From contig JAFTGL010000005.1 in NCBI GenBank assembly GCA_017457955.1, positions 124,001 to 188,000 on the forward strand: DNA of 64,000 nt. Direction: 5' to 3'. This DNA comes from Ruminococcus sp. Its GTDB lineage: Bacteria; Bacillota; Clostridia; Oscillospirales; Acutalibacteraceae. Position numbers and translations under genes: made by a program. Positions 52,938-62,039 of the stretch are shown piece by piece. Under the pieces are notes generated by a model that searched no databases, had not been told where the DNA came from, and worked only from the letters and a program-made list of their open reading frames with translations. Positions within the stretch are counted from its first letter, which is position 1. Each line of letters starts with the position of its first letter.

Positions 52938-52998
52938 AATGAGCAAAGGCGTTCATTTAGGGACTCGTGTCCCTGAGTGGGCGCTTTTTCTTTTTTTG
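52938..52998 (+). promoter_or_regulatory. ANTAR-type attenuator in the glutamate synthase leader
   Basis: AATGAGC-AAAGGC-GTTCATT (52938-52957) is a seven-pair hairpin with hexaloop AAAGGC. Its 3' arm is part of the terminator stem GCGTTCATTTAGGGAC-tcgt-GTCCCTGAGTGGGCGC (52949-52984), which is followed by a long T-run. Pairing of one excludes the other, the classical antiterminator arrangement. Confidence 0.8.
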
Positions 52999-53078
52999 CA
53001 GATAAATGCATATAACAGAAACATAGCGGCAGGAGTAAACCCCCGCCCTACAATGTCACATAAGGGAGAGGAAAAACT

Positions 53079-54170
53079 ATGATGAGAGAAGGAGAATTCC
53101 GAAATCCGTCAGGCTGCGCGATCGCGGCTGTCATCTCGAAGGAAGGCAGACGCTTCAACGCCGAGAAGATCATCGAGAGCATGATCCCCATGCACGACCG
53201 CTCTAACGGTCTGGGCGGCGGCTTCGCGGGATACGGTATCTATCCGAAGTACAAGGATTTCTTCGCGTTCCATCTGTTCTTTGACGACAGACATATCAAA
53301 AGGGACGTAGAGGAATATCTGAAAGAGCGGTATGAGATCGTCATGAGCGAGGAGATACCGACGAGAAAGATCCCCGAGATCACCGACGAGCCGATCATCT
53401 GGCGTTACTTTTTAGCACCGCTGAAATCCGTCCTGCGCTCGGCACAGCTGGATGAAAAGGAGTTTACCGCGCGCGTGGTCATGCATATCAATACAAAGAT
53501 GAACGGCGCGTACGTCTTTTCCTCAGGCAAGAATATGGGCGCGTTCAAGGCGGTAGGCTTCCCCGAGGACGTCGGACGCTTTTATATGCTCGATGAATAT
53601 GAGGGCTACAGCTGGACGTCGCACGGCAGATATCCGACCAACACCCCCGGATGGTGGGGCGGGTCTCATCCGTTCGGGCTGCTCGACTACAGCGTCGTCC
53701 ACAACGGCGAAATCAGCTCCTATGACGCGAACCGCCGCTTCATCGAGATGTTCGGCTACAAATGCACCTTGCAGACCGACACCGAGGTCATGGCGTATAT
53801 TGCGGACTTCCTGCTCAGGCGCAAGGGGCTGACGCCGAAGGAAATGGCGGAGGTCATCGCGGCTCCGTTCTGGTCGACGATCGAGAAGAAAAGTGACGAA
53901 GATAAGGCGCGGCTGAACTACTTCCGCACGATCTATTCCTCCCTGCTGATGACCGGTCCGTTCTCCATCGTGGTCGGCTACACGGGCGGACTGATGGCGC
54001 TGAACGACAGACTGAAGCTGCGCTCGATGGTGGCAGCTGAAAAAGACGATATAGTCTATATCGCAAGTGAAGAGACCGCGATCCGTGTGATGACCCCCGA
54101 GGTCGACAGGATCTGGTCTCCGGCAGGCGGCGAGCCTGTGATCGTTAATGTAAAGGACGGTGTTCTCTGA
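53079..54170 (+). CDS. Glutamate synthase, split archaeal type: glutaminase (GATase II) subunit
   Basis: A 363-residue class II amidotransferase domain that supplies ammonia from glutamine to the FMN subunit. The nucleophile is Cys13 in NPSGCAIAAV, so a short leader must be cleaved to free it. Further signature: SWTSHGRYPTNTPGWWGGSHPF near residue 178 and VVHNGEISSYDANRRF near 207. In ordinary GltB this is the N-terminal third of one long protein; here the GltB domains are three separate genes (GATase, FMN, GXGXG), as in many archaea and anaerobes. First gene of the operon. Confidence 0.93.
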   Translation: MMREGEFRNPSGCAIAAVISKEGRRFNAEKIIESMIPMHDRSNGLGGGFAGYGIYPKYKDFFAFHLFFDDRHIKRDVEEYLKERYEIVMSEEIPTRKIPEITDEPIIWRYFLAPLKSVLRSAQLDEKEFTARVVMHINTKMNGAYVFSSGKNMGAFKAVGFPEDVGRFYMLDEYEGYSWTSHGRYPTNTPGWWGGSHPFGLLDYSVVHNGEISSYDANRRFIEMFGYKCTLQTDTEVMAYIADFLLRRKGLTPKEMAEVIAAPFWSTIEKKSDEDKARLNYFRTIYSSLLMTGPFSIVVGYTGGLMALNDRLKLRSMVAAEKDDIVYIASEETAIRVMTPEVDRIWSPAGGEPVIVNVKDGVL

Positions 54171-54171
54171 T

Positions 54172-55677
54172 ATGCCGATCAACTATATATTACCCGAATT
54201 TGAGGTAGAGCGGAACGACTACCGCTGTATCCGCTGCCGCGTGTGCGAGCGGCAGTGCGCGAACGGCGTGCACAGCTATGACCCCGACGGCGATATCATG
54301 CTCAGCGACGAGACGAAGTGCGTTGACTGTCAGCGGTGTGTATGCCTGTGCCCGACGCATGCGCTGAAAATCAAGAAGAATGACGCGGCGCTCAGAACCA
54401 ACGCGAACTGGAAACAGAACACGATCTTAGAGATATACAAGCAGGCGAATACGGGCGGCGTGCTGTTGAGCTCCATGGGCAATCCTGAGCCGTTCCCCGT
54501 GTACTGGGATAAAATTCTCATCAATGCTTCTCAGGTGACGAATCCCTCCATCGATCCCCTGCGTGAGCCGATGGAAACGCGCGTGTTCCTCGGCAAAAAG
54601 CCGCATGAGATAACACGCGACGAAAACGGCAATATCAATACCGAGCTACCGCCGCAGGTGGAATTACAGATCCCCGTGATGTTCAGTGCGATGAGCTACG
54701 GCTCGATCAGCTATAACGCGCACAAGAGCTTGGCGACCGCCGCCGAAGAGCTGGGTATTTGCTACAACACCGGCGAGGGCGGTCTGCACGAGGACTTTTA
54801 TCAGTACGGCAAAAACACGATCGTACAGGTCGCGTCGGGACGCTTCGGCGTATATAAGGATTACCTCGAAGCGGGCGCGGCGATCGAGATCAAGATGGGT
54901 CAGGGCGCAAAGCCCGGTATCGGCGGTCATCTGCCCGGCACCAAGGTCGGCGCGGACGTCTCTAAGACGCGTATGATCCCCGAGGGGTCGGACGCCATCT
55001 CCCCCGCTCCCCATCACGATATCTACAGCATTGAGGACTTAAGACAGCTGGTCTTTTCGCTGAAAGAAGCGACGGATTACAAAAAGCCCGTCATCGTCAA
55101 GGTCGCGGCAGTACATAATATCGCGGCAATTGCCTCGGGTATCGCGCGATCAGGCGCGGACATCATCGCGATCGACGGCTTTCGGGGCGGTACAGGCGCG
55201 GCGCCGACCAGGATACGCGACAACGTCGGTATCCCGATCGAACTGGCGCTTGCGGCAGTCGACAAGCGGCTGAGGGATGAAGGAATCCGACAGAATGTGT
55301 CGCTGGTTGTCGGCGGTTCGGTACGATCCGCTTCCGACGTGATCAAGGCGATCGCCCTCGGCGCGGACGCTTGCTATATCGCGACCTCTGCCCTGTTAGC
55401 GCTGGGGTGTCACCTGTGCCGCACCTGCCAGAGCGGCAAGTGCAACTGGGGTATCGCGACGCAGGACCCTGAGCTGGTCAAAAGACTGAATCCCGAAACA
55501 GGTAAGGAACGGCTCGTCAACCTCCTGACCGCGTGGAAGCACGAGATCAAGGAAATGATGGGCTTGATGGGCATTAACTCCATCGAAGCGCTGCGCGGTA
55601 ACCGATTGATGCTGCGCGGGGTAGGACTGAATGAAAAGGAGCTTGAGATTCTCGGTATCTCACACGCGGGCGAATGA
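54172..55677 (+). CDS. Glutamate synthase, split type: FMN/Fe-S catalytic subunit
   Basis: A 501-residue protein with an N-terminal 2[4Fe-4S] ferredoxin module (CIRCRVCERQC near residue 20 and CVDCQRCVCLCP near 51), then the FMN-binding glutamate synthase barrel (VMFSAMSYGSISYNAHKSLA near 168, GGTGAAPTRIRDNVGIP near 345) and a C-terminal Fe-S cluster motif CHLCRTCQSGKC near 415. It converts 2-oxoglutarate and ammonia to glutamate. I prefer the ATG at 54172 to an upstream GTG at 54160 that abuts the ribosome binding site. Overlaps the ferredoxin gene by four bases. Confidence 0.93.
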   Translation: MPINYILPEFEVERNDYRCIRCRVCERQCANGVHSYDPDGDIMLSDETKCVDCQRCVCLCPTHALKIKKNDAALRTNANWKQNTILEIYKQANTGGVLLSSMGNPEPFPVYWDKILINASQVTNPSIDPLREPMETRVFLGKKPHEITRDENGNINTELPPQVELQIPVMFSAMSYGSISYNAHKSLATAAEELGICYNTGEGGLHEDFYQYGKNTIVQVASGRFGVYKDYLEAGAAIEIKMGQGAKPGIGGHLPGTKVGADVSKTRMIPEGSDAISPAPHHDIYSIEDLRQLVFSLKEATDYKKPVIVKVAAVHNIAAIASGIARSGADIIAIDGFRGGTGAAPTRIRDNVGIPIELALAAVDKRLRDEGIRQNVSLVVGGSVRSASDVIKAIALGADACYIATSALLALGCHLCRTCQSGKCNWGIATQDPELVKRLNPETGKERLVNLLTAWKHEIKEMMGLMGINSIEALRGNRLMLRGVGLNEKELEILGISHAGE

Positions 55678-56108
55678 AACGAGTATATGTAAATGAAGAA
55701 TGGTGCCTCGGGTGCCATCTGTGCGAATACAACTGCGCCTTCTCCAACTCCGGTATCAAGGATATGGTCAAGGCGCTCAAGGGCAAAAAGATCACTCCCC
55801 GTATCCATGTCGAGGATGACGGAAAGATCCACTACGCGGTATCGTGCCGCCACTGTGAGGACCCCTTGTGTATCAAGGGCTGTATCTCGGGCGCGCTGAG
55901 TAAGGACGAAAACGGCGTGGTCGCGATCGACCACGACAAGTGCGTCGGCTGTCTGACCTGCATGCTGCTGTGCCCCTACGGCTCGATCACGACCGACGAA
56001 AATGAAACGGTGCTGAAATGCGAGCTGTGTATGCAGAACGGCGGTATCCCCGCGTGCGTGCAGGGGTGTCCGAACAGAGCGATCGTATTTGAGGAGGTAG
56101 AGGAATGA
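55674..56108 (+). CDS. 4Fe-4S ferredoxin-type electron transfer subunit of glutamate synthase
   Basis: A 144-residue HycB/DMSO-reductase-B-like polyferredoxin with four cysteine clusters: CLGCHLCEYNC near residue 11, CRHCEDPLCIKGC near 58, CVGCLTCMLLCP near 89 and CELCMQNGGIPACVQGCP near 113. It would pass electrons between the flavoprotein and the FMN subunit. Overlaps both neighbours by four bases, so translation is coupled. Confidence 0.92.
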   Translation: MKRVYVNEEWCLGCHLCEYNCAFSNSGIKDMVKALKGKKITPRIHVEDDGKIHYAVSCRHCEDPLCIKGCISGALSKDENGVVAIDHDKCVGCLTCMLLCPYGSITTDENETVLKCELCMQNGGIPACVQGCPNRAIVFEEVEE

Positions 56109-57343
56109 AATACGTGATCATCGGCAACGGTCCTGCCGCGGTATCGTGCGTGGACGGTATCCGTTCCGTCGACAATGAGGGCAGTATCACCATCCTCTCC
56201 AAAGAGGCTCACCCCGCCTACTTCCGTCCGCTGATCTCCTATTATCTGGAGGGCAAGAGCAAGGAAGAGAATATCTATTGCCGGCGTGCCGACTTTTATC
56301 AAAAGAATCATGTGGAAACCGTTCTCGGCGAGGCGGTCGCGATCGATAAAGAGAACCGGATCGTCGCGCTAAACAGCGGTGAGAATATCGCGTATGACCG
56401 CCTGTGTATCTGCTCAGGTTCATCGCCGTTTGTACCGCCGATGAAGGGGCTTGAGACGGTAGAGAAGAAATTCACCTTCCTGACCATCGACGACAGCTTC
56501 GCGCTGGAACAGGCAGTAGATAAAAACAGCCGCGTGCTGATCATCGGCGCAGGTCTGATCGGCTTGAAATGTGCCGAGGGCTTACGCGACAGAGCGGGCA
56601 AAGTGACGGTCTGCGACCTTGCTCCCCGCGTGCTGTCGTCCATCCTCGACGACGAATGCGCCATGGTGGTGCAGAAGCATTTGGAGAACTGCGGCATTGC
56701 GTTCTCGCTTGCCAATACTGCCGATCACTTCAACGGCAATACGGCTTATATGAAGGACGGCTCCGTCATTGACTTTGACGTGCTTGTCCTCGCTTTGGGC
56801 GTGCGCCCGAATATCGGCCTTTTCAAGGACGCGGGCGGTGAATGCGACAGAGCTATCATCGTGGGCAACGATATGAAAACCTCGATCGACGATATCTACG
56901 CCGCGGGCGACTGCGTGGAGCAATACGACATCAGCTTCGGCAATAAGCGTATCATGGCACTGCTGCCCAACGCCAACATCGGCGGCTATACGGCAGGCGT
57001 GAATATGGCTGGCGGCAAGGCATTATTCGACAACGCTGTCCCGATGAACTCCATCGGCTTCTGGGGGCTGCACATCATGACAGCGGGTTCTTACGCGAAT
57101 GACGGCAGCGCGCAGATGACAGAGATAAAAGATGAAAGCGGCATCAAACGCTTCTTTATCAAGGATCATAAGCTGAATGGTTTTATGATCATCGGCGACG
57201 TTAAGAGCGCGGGAATCTTTACGAATCTGCTGAGAAATCAGACGGATTTGTCTGATATGGATTTTGAAGCGCTGATAAAAAGTCCAAATTTATTGCCGTT
57301 CGGCGAAAATTACCGTAGAAAAACGCTGAGAGGAGTGGTATAA
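56105..57343 (+). CDS. FAD/NAD(P)-dependent oxidoreductase of the glutamate synthase operon
   Basis: A 412-residue pyridine nucleotide-disulphide oxidoreductase-like flavoprotein (nitrite reductase NirB N-domain/rubredoxin reductase type). FAD-binding IIGNGPAAVSCVDGIR at residues 4-19, NAD(P)-binding VLIIGAGLIGLKCAEGL near 143 and second FAD motif DDIYAAGDCVEQ near 260. It probably takes electrons from NAD(P)H for glutamate synthesis through the neighbouring ferredoxin. No redox-active Cys pair is evident. Its stop overlaps the next gene's start (TAATG). Confidence 0.92.
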   Translation: MKYVIIGNGPAAVSCVDGIRSVDNEGSITILSKEAHPAYFRPLISYYLEGKSKEENIYCRRADFYQKNHVETVLGEAVAIDKENRIVALNSGENIAYDRLCICSGSSPFVPPMKGLETVEKKFTFLTIDDSFALEQAVDKNSRVLIIGAGLIGLKCAEGLRDRAGKVTVCDLAPRVLSSILDDECAMVVQKHLENCGIAFSLANTADHFNGNTAYMKDGSVIDFDVLVLALGVRPNIGLFKDAGGECDRAIIVGNDMKTSIDDIYAAGDCVEQYDISFGNKRIMALLPNANIGGYTAGVNMAGGKALFDNAVPMNSIGFWGLHIMTAGSYANDGSAQMTEIKDESGIKRFFIKDHKLNGFMIIGDVKSAGIFTNLLRNQTDLSDMDFEALIKSPNLLPFGENYRRKTLRGVV

Positions 57344-58065
57344 TGGTATCGTTAGACGCTAAAGCGTTAAATCATCAAAGCCTGAATCAGCAGATCAAGG
57401 CTGTGGAAAAGAACGTCAAGCTCATCAACGTGCTGGGTCAGCGGTTCATCGCGGCAGGCGTATCGGACAAAAACCTCGACATCTACGGCACGCCAGGCAA
57501 CGCGCTGGGCGCGTACCTCAACGGCGCCGTCATCAACGTCTACGGCAACGCGCAGGACGCGGTGGGCGACACGATGAACTCGGGACAGATCAACGTCTTC
57601 GGCAACATCGGCGACGCTCCCGGCTACGCGATGCGCGGCGGCAAGATCTATGTCAAGGGCAATGCGGGCTACCGCGCGGGCATCCACATGAAAGCCTATA
57701 AAGAGCACCTCCCCGTGCTGATCATCGGCGGCAAGGCAGGCTCCTTCCTCGGCGAGTATCAGGCGGGCGGCATCATCATCGTGCTGGGACTGTCGGATGA
57801 TGAAAAGGATATCGTCGCGAACTTTCCCTGCACCGGCATGCACGGCGGCAAGATGTTCCTGCGCTCAAGGTGCGAGGGAATCCACTTCCCCCATCAGGTC
57901 ACCGCGAAGATCGCCGACGACGGGGAGCTTGATGCGATCCGCGGGTATGTCAGCGAATTCTGCGAAATCTTCGGCTATGACACAGAAGAGATCCTGAGCG
58001 CGGACTTCACCGTGATCACACCCGATTCAAGGAATCCGTACAAGCAGATGTATGTGGCAAATTAG
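57343..58065 (+). CDS. Glutamate synthase, split type: GXGXG structural subunit
   Basis: A 240-residue right-handed beta-helix protein equal to the C-terminal domain of GltB. The GXGXG-like repeats are visible as NALGAYLNGAVINVYGNAQD, GDTMNSGQINVFGNIGDAPG and GYAMRGGKIYVKGNAGYRAG (about residues 47-108). Serves as spacer and structural support between active sites of the synthase. One-base overlap with the flavoprotein gene. Confidence 0.92.
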   Translation: MVSLDAKALNHQSLNQQIKAVEKNVKLINVLGQRFIAAGVSDKNLDIYGTPGNALGAYLNGAVINVYGNAQDAVGDTMNSGQINVFGNIGDAPGYAMRGGKIYVKGNAGYRAGIHMKAYKEHLPVLIIGGKAGSFLGEYQAGGIIIVLGLSDDEKDIVANFPCTGMHGGKMFLRSRCEGIHFPHQVTAKIADDGELDAIRGYVSEFCEIFGYDTEEILSADFTVITPDSRNPYKQMYVAN

Positions 58066-58096
58066 CAGTCAGTTTATTGATTGAAAGAGTGATATT

Positions 58097-59308
58097 ATGA
58101 ACTACTCCGAACAGGAAATCATGCTGTATATTGAGGAAGAGGACGTCAAATTTATCCGTCTTGCTTTCTGCGATATCTACGGCGTACAAAAGAATATCTC
58201 GGTACAGCGCAGTGAGCTTGCCCGCGCCTTTGAGCACGGTATTGCGATCGACGCTTCGTACATCGCGGGCTTTGGCGGCGACTACGGCGAGGATATCTAC
58301 CTCCATCCCGAGGCGGATACCATCACCGTTCTGCCGTGGCGTCCCGAGCACGGGAAGGTAGTAAGGATGTTCTGCACCCTTACCTTCGCCGACGGCACGC
58401 CTGTCGAGACCGACACCCGTGCGCTGCTCAAAAACGCCGTGAAATATGCGAAACAGCGTGGGTACAGTTTCCACTTCAAGAGTGAACTGCAGTTCTATCT
58501 GTTCAAGACCGATGAGAACGGCGAGAGCACCCATACCCCATACGATAACGCGGGCTATATGGATATCGCGCCGCTCGACAAGGGCGAAAATGTGCGCCGC
58601 GAAATCTGCCTGACCCTCGAGCAAATGGGGATCACCCCCGAAAGCTCTCACCATGAGGCGGGTCCCGGTCAGAATGAGATCGACTTCAAGTACTCCGATC
58701 CGCTGACCTCGGCTGACAATACGGTAACGTTCCTGTCTGTCGTGCGCACGATCGCGGCGCGCAACGGACTGTACGCGGATTTTTCACCGAAGCCCTTTGC
58801 GGATAAATCCGGCTCAGCGCTGCATATCACGATGTCGGTCCATTCAAAAACGGGCGAGAGCGTTAATGACGCGGCGATCGCGGGTATCCTCGAAAACATC
58901 GCCCCGATGACCGTGTTCCTCAATCCGACCGACGACAGCTATCGAAGATTCGGTCGGCTGAAAGCGCCGAAGTACATCACATGGTCGTCAAAGAACCGCG
59001 CGCAGCTGATCTCCGCACAGCTGACCAAGAACGGCAATCCGTGCTTACAGCTGCGTTCTCCCGATCCCGAGGCAAATCCGTATCTCGCCTTCGCGCTGAT
59101 GATCTACGCCGCCCTGGACGGTATCGAAAACAGCCGCGAGCTGCCGCCGTCCACCGACAGGGATATCCTGTTCATGTCCGCTGAGGAACAGTCGCAGTTC
59201 AGACTGCTGCCGAACAGCATCGACAAGGCGCGTGACAAAGCGTTTTCAAACATGTTCATCAAGGCACATGTTCCGAACGGTATTCTGAAAACGTACTGCA
59301 ATAAATAA
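58097..59308 (+). CDS. Short, divergent glutamine synthetase (GSI-like)
   Basis: A 403-residue glutamine synthetase; GSI is normally about 440-470. Seen: VKFIRLAFCDIYGVQKNISV (N-terminal beta-grasp), SSHHEAGPGQNEIDFKYSDPL near 190 (metal-binding Glu), GSALHITMSV near 247 where GSG-M-H-x-H is usual, and PDPEANPYLAFALMIYAALDGIE near 328. The adenylylation-type loop before the C-terminus is reduced. Sitting inside the glutamate synthase operon it plausibly closes a GS-GOGAT cycle, but the altered signature leaves room for another gamma-glutamyl ligation. Confidence 0.85.
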   Translation: MNYSEQEIMLYIEEEDVKFIRLAFCDIYGVQKNISVQRSELARAFEHGIAIDASYIAGFGGDYGEDIYLHPEADTITVLPWRPEHGKVVRMFCTLTFADGTPVETDTRALLKNAVKYAKQRGYSFHFKSELQFYLFKTDENGESTHTPYDNAGYMDIAPLDKGENVRREICLTLEQMGITPESSHHEAGPGQNEIDFKYSDPLTSADNTVTFLSVVRTIAARNGLYADFSPKPFADKSGSALHITMSVHSKTGESVNDAAIAGILENIAPMTVFLNPTDDSYRRFGRLKAPKYITWSSKNRAQLISAQLTKNGNPCLQLRSPDPEANPYLAFALMIYAALDGIENSRELPPSTDRDILFMSAEEQSQFRLLPNSIDKARDKAFSNMFIKAHVPNGILKTYCNK

Positions 59309-59344
59309 TATTGCGTCTATACTGTGGGAAAGGAGTGAAGGAGT

Positions 59345-59926
59345 ATGGCGTTGGAGCAGCGCGTTTATTCCATGCTGATCGTGAGCGCTTCTCAAAAATT
59401 CAATAAAGATATGTCCGATCTGCTCCTGCGCTTCCCGTTCCAAACAGAGCACGCGGCGAACGCGGGCGAAGCAAGGCGCAGATGCCTTGAACAAAGCTAT
59501 GACTTTGTGGTGCTGAACGCGCCGCTGAAGGACGAGTTCGGGTCACGATTCTGTATGGATATGACCGCGTCGCCCGACACGGTCTCTGTGATGTTCGCGC
59601 CCGCGGACGTGTATGACGACGTCGTAGATAAGGTAACGCCCCACGGAGTCTTTGTCATCCGAAAGCCGTCGTCGCCCTCGACGGTCACCCAGTCGGTGAC
59701 GCTACTGATCGCGGCGAGAGAACGGCTGAGGACTGTGGGGAAAAAGGCGGTGAAAGCGGAAAACAAGCTCGACGAGATCCGCACCGTCAACAAGGCAAAA
59801 TGGTTCCTGATCGACAACGAGGATATGAGCGAAAACGACGCGCATAAATATATAGAAAAAGCCGCTATGGACGCGGGTATCTCCAAGCGTCAGGCGGCAC
59901 AGATGATCATTGAACGATATAATTGA
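59345..59926 (+). CDS. ANTAR-domain response regulator (RNA-binding antiterminator)
   Basis: A 193-residue protein. The N-terminal receiver-like domain (1-120) is degenerate: the usual phospho-acceptor Asp region reads DFVVLNAPLKDEFG, without a clear Asp at the acceptor position. A coiled coil follows (about 120-145), and the C-terminal ANTAR helix bundle is plain: NKAKWFLIDNEDMSENDAHKYIEKAAMDAGISKRQAAQMII. ANTAR proteins bind hexaloop hairpins (A1, G4) in RNA leaders to prevent termination. Three such hairpins, all AAAGGC, precede amt, GSIII and the glutamate synthase operon in this window. Confidence 0.92.
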   Translation: MALEQRVYSMLIVSASQKFNKDMSDLLLRFPFQTEHAANAGEARRRCLEQSYDFVVLNAPLKDEFGSRFCMDMTASPDTVSVMFAPADVYDDVVDKVTPHGVFVIRKPSSPSTVTQSVTLLIAARERLRTVGKKAVKAENKLDEIRTVNKAKWFLIDNEDMSENDAHKYIEKAAMDAGISKRQAAQMIIERYN

Positions 59927-59953
59927 ATTGTTTTTTGAAAGAGGAAGGTTCGT

Positions 59954-61546
59954 ATGACAAAATATATTTTCGTGACAGGCGGCGTGGTATCAGGACTGGG
60001 CAAGGGTATCACTGCCGCTTCTTTGGGCAGATTATTAAAGGCAAGGGGGCTGAAGGTCGCTTCCCAAAAGCTCGATCCGTACATCAACGTCGACCCCGGC
60101 ACGATGAGTCCCTATCAGCACGGCGAGGTCTACGTCACCGAGGACGGCGCTGAGACCGACCTCGACCTCGGGCACTATGAGCGATTCATCGACGAGGATT
60201 TGAACAAGTACAGCAACCTCACCACAGGCAAGGTCTATTCCAACGTTCTCGCAAAAGAACGCAAGGGCGAATACCTCGGCAAGACCGTGCAGGTCATCCC
60301 CCACATCACCGATGAGATCAAGCGCTTTATCTATAACGTCGGCAAGCAGACCGACGCGGACGTCGTCATCACCGAGATCGGCGGCACCATCGGCGATATC
60401 GAAAGCCAACCCTTCATCGAGGCGATCCGTCAGGTGGGTCATGAGGTCGGTATCGAAAACCGCCTGTATATCCACGTCACCCTCGTACCGTATCTGAAAG
60501 CGTCGGGCGAGCACAAATCAAAGCCCACCCAGCACAGCGTAAAAGAATTGCAGGGGCTGGGCGTTGCGCCCGACATCATTATCCTGAGAACGGATGAACC
60601 GATCACCGATAAGGGGATTTTTGATAAGATCGCGGGCTTCTGCAACGTATGGCCCGACTGCGTGATCGAGAATCTGACTCTGCCGATCCTGTATGAAGCG
60701 CCGCTGATGCTCGAAAAGGCGCATATCTCCGACATCGTATGCCGTGAGCTGAACTTAAAATCCCACAAGCCCGATCTCTCGGACTGGGAACACATGGTAG
60801 AGCGCGTCAAAAACCGTGAGCGCACGGTAAAGATCGGCTTGGTCGGCAAATATGTCGAGCTGCACGACGCGTATCTCTCCGTTGCGGAGGCGCTGCGTCA
60901 CGCGGGCTTTTATCAGGATTCGTTCGTCGATATCGACTGGATCGACTCGGAGAAAATCACCGCGGATAACGCGGACAGTATCCTCGGCGGAATGGACGGG
61001 ATCATCGTCCCGGGCGGCTTCGGTCAGCGCGGTATCGAGGGAATGATTTTGGCGGCAAAGTATGCCCGCGAGCATGAGGTGCCGTATTTCGGCATTTGTC
61101 TGGGTATGCAGATCGCAGTCATTGAGTACGCGAGAAATGTCGCGGGGATCGAAAACGCCAACTCAGGCGAATTCGCGCAGAACGTGCCGAAGGTGATCGA
61201 CTTCATGCCCGACCAGAACGACGAGATCGACAAGGGCGGCACCCTGCGGCTCGGCGCGTATCCCTGCGTGATCCAGGAAGGCACCGCGATGGAGCGCGCC
61301 TACGGTACGCGCGAGATCAGCGAGCGCCACCGCCACCGCTATGAATTCAACAACGAATACCGCGACGCTTTGCAAAACGCGGGTCTGACACTCTCGGGCT
61401 TCTCCCCCGACGGCAGGCTGGTCGAAACGGTGGAGCTAAGCGACCGACCCTTCTACATCGGCGTGCAGTACCACCCCGAGTTCAAGTCGCGCCCGAATAA
61501 GCCGCATCCTCTTTTCACCGCTTTTATCAAGGCGGCTCTCTCATAA
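59954..61546 (+). CDS. pyrG: CTP synthase
   Basis: A 530-residue enzyme aminating UTP to CTP with glutamine as ammonia donor. N-terminal synthetase domain: [23 protein letters not shown] at residues 3-25 (P-loop), [16 protein letters not shown] near 38; C-terminal class I glutaminase: PGGFGQRG near 350, Cys nucleophile in YFGICLGMQ near 381 and the His-Glu pair in [11 protein letters not shown] near 510. Length as in the family. GAGGAAGG precedes the ATG. As a glutamine consumer it fits the nitrogen group. A terminator follows. Confidence 0.97.
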   Translation: MTKYIFVTGGVVSGLGKGITAASLGRLLKARGLKVASQKLDPYINVDPGTMSPYQHGEVYVTEDGAETDLDLGHYERFIDEDLNKYSNLTTGKVYSNVLAKERKGEYLGKTVQVIPHITDEIKRFIYNVGKQTDADVVITEIGGTIGDIESQPFIEAIRQVGHEVGIENRLYIHVTLVPYLKASGEHKSKPTQHSVKELQGLGVAPDIIILRTDEPITDKGIFDKIAGFCNVWPDCVIENLTLPILYEAPLMLEKAHISDIVCRELNLKSHKPDLSDWEHMVERVKNRERTVKIGLVGKYVELHDAYLSVAEALRHAGFYQDSFVDIDWIDSEKITADNADSILGGMDGIIVPGGFGQRGIEGMILAAKYAREHEVPYFGICLGMQIAVIEYARNVAGIENANSGEFAQNVPKVIDFMPDQNDEIDKGGTLRLGAYPCVIQEGTAMERAYGTREISERHRHRYEFNNEYRDALQNAGLTLSGFSPDGRLVETVELSDRPFYIGVQYHPEFKSRPNKPHPLFTAFIKAALS

Positions 61547-61553
61547 TAGAATG

Positions 61554-61580
61554 AAACCCTCCCGACTTGGGAGGGTTTTG
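61554..61580 (+). terminator. Intrinsic terminator after pyrG
   Basis: AAACCCTCCC-gactt-GGGAGGGTTT then TGCTTTG. Confidence 0.85.
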
Positions 61581-61663
61581 CTTTGATGGATAACTCGTTT
61601 TATGAAGGAAACAACAGGGCATCTCGCCTTTGGGCGCTTTCCGGCGCGGTGGAAAACGAAAAA

Positions 61664-61703
61664 ATATAAGCCTTGGATATCAAATGATATCCAAGGCTTA
61701 TAT
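61664..61703. repeat. Perfect 18-bp inverted repeat with four-base loop
   Basis: ATATAAGCCTTGGATATC (61664-61681), loop AAAT, and its exact complement (61686-61703). No T-run follows, so it is not a plain terminator. The rest of 61580-61978 holds no gene I can support and is A/T-rich. Confidence 0.75.
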
Positions 61704-61979
61704 GGTACGAATATCGATAACGGACTTGATAACTTGTTAAAAAACAGTTGAAAAAGATCTATAGATATGGTAAGATAGAATTGCCAACAATCATCAATTG
61801 AATAATCAGCATGAAATATGTATAGCTAAATCTATATGTATAATACTTGTAATAGAGTGTTTTTTGCATTTGTCAAAAACACAGCTCTATTAATATAGGC
61901 TCTATTACTATTATACTATAGTTTAGTTATGCTGTTATTGATGATTGTTTGGCGACGATTCGGAGCTATGTGTTTTTGG

Positions 61980-62009
61980 GCGTACGGCTTGCGGGTCGTA
62001 CGCTTTTTT
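61980..62009 (+). terminator. Terminator-like hairpin in the leader of the low-GC membrane gene
   Basis: GCGTACG-gcttgcgggt-CGTACGC followed by six T, ending about 30 bases before the gene's start. It could be a leader attenuator or belong to an upstream short transcript. Confidence 0.6.
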
Positions 62010-62039
62010 ATTTCATTTATATTTATTTGGAGGTCAATT

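Noticed and set aside
52938..52998. Glutamine riboswitch (glnA RNA) before glutamate synthase
   Set aside because: The core nucleotides are missing; the terminator plus ANTAR-type hexaloop explains the sequence better.
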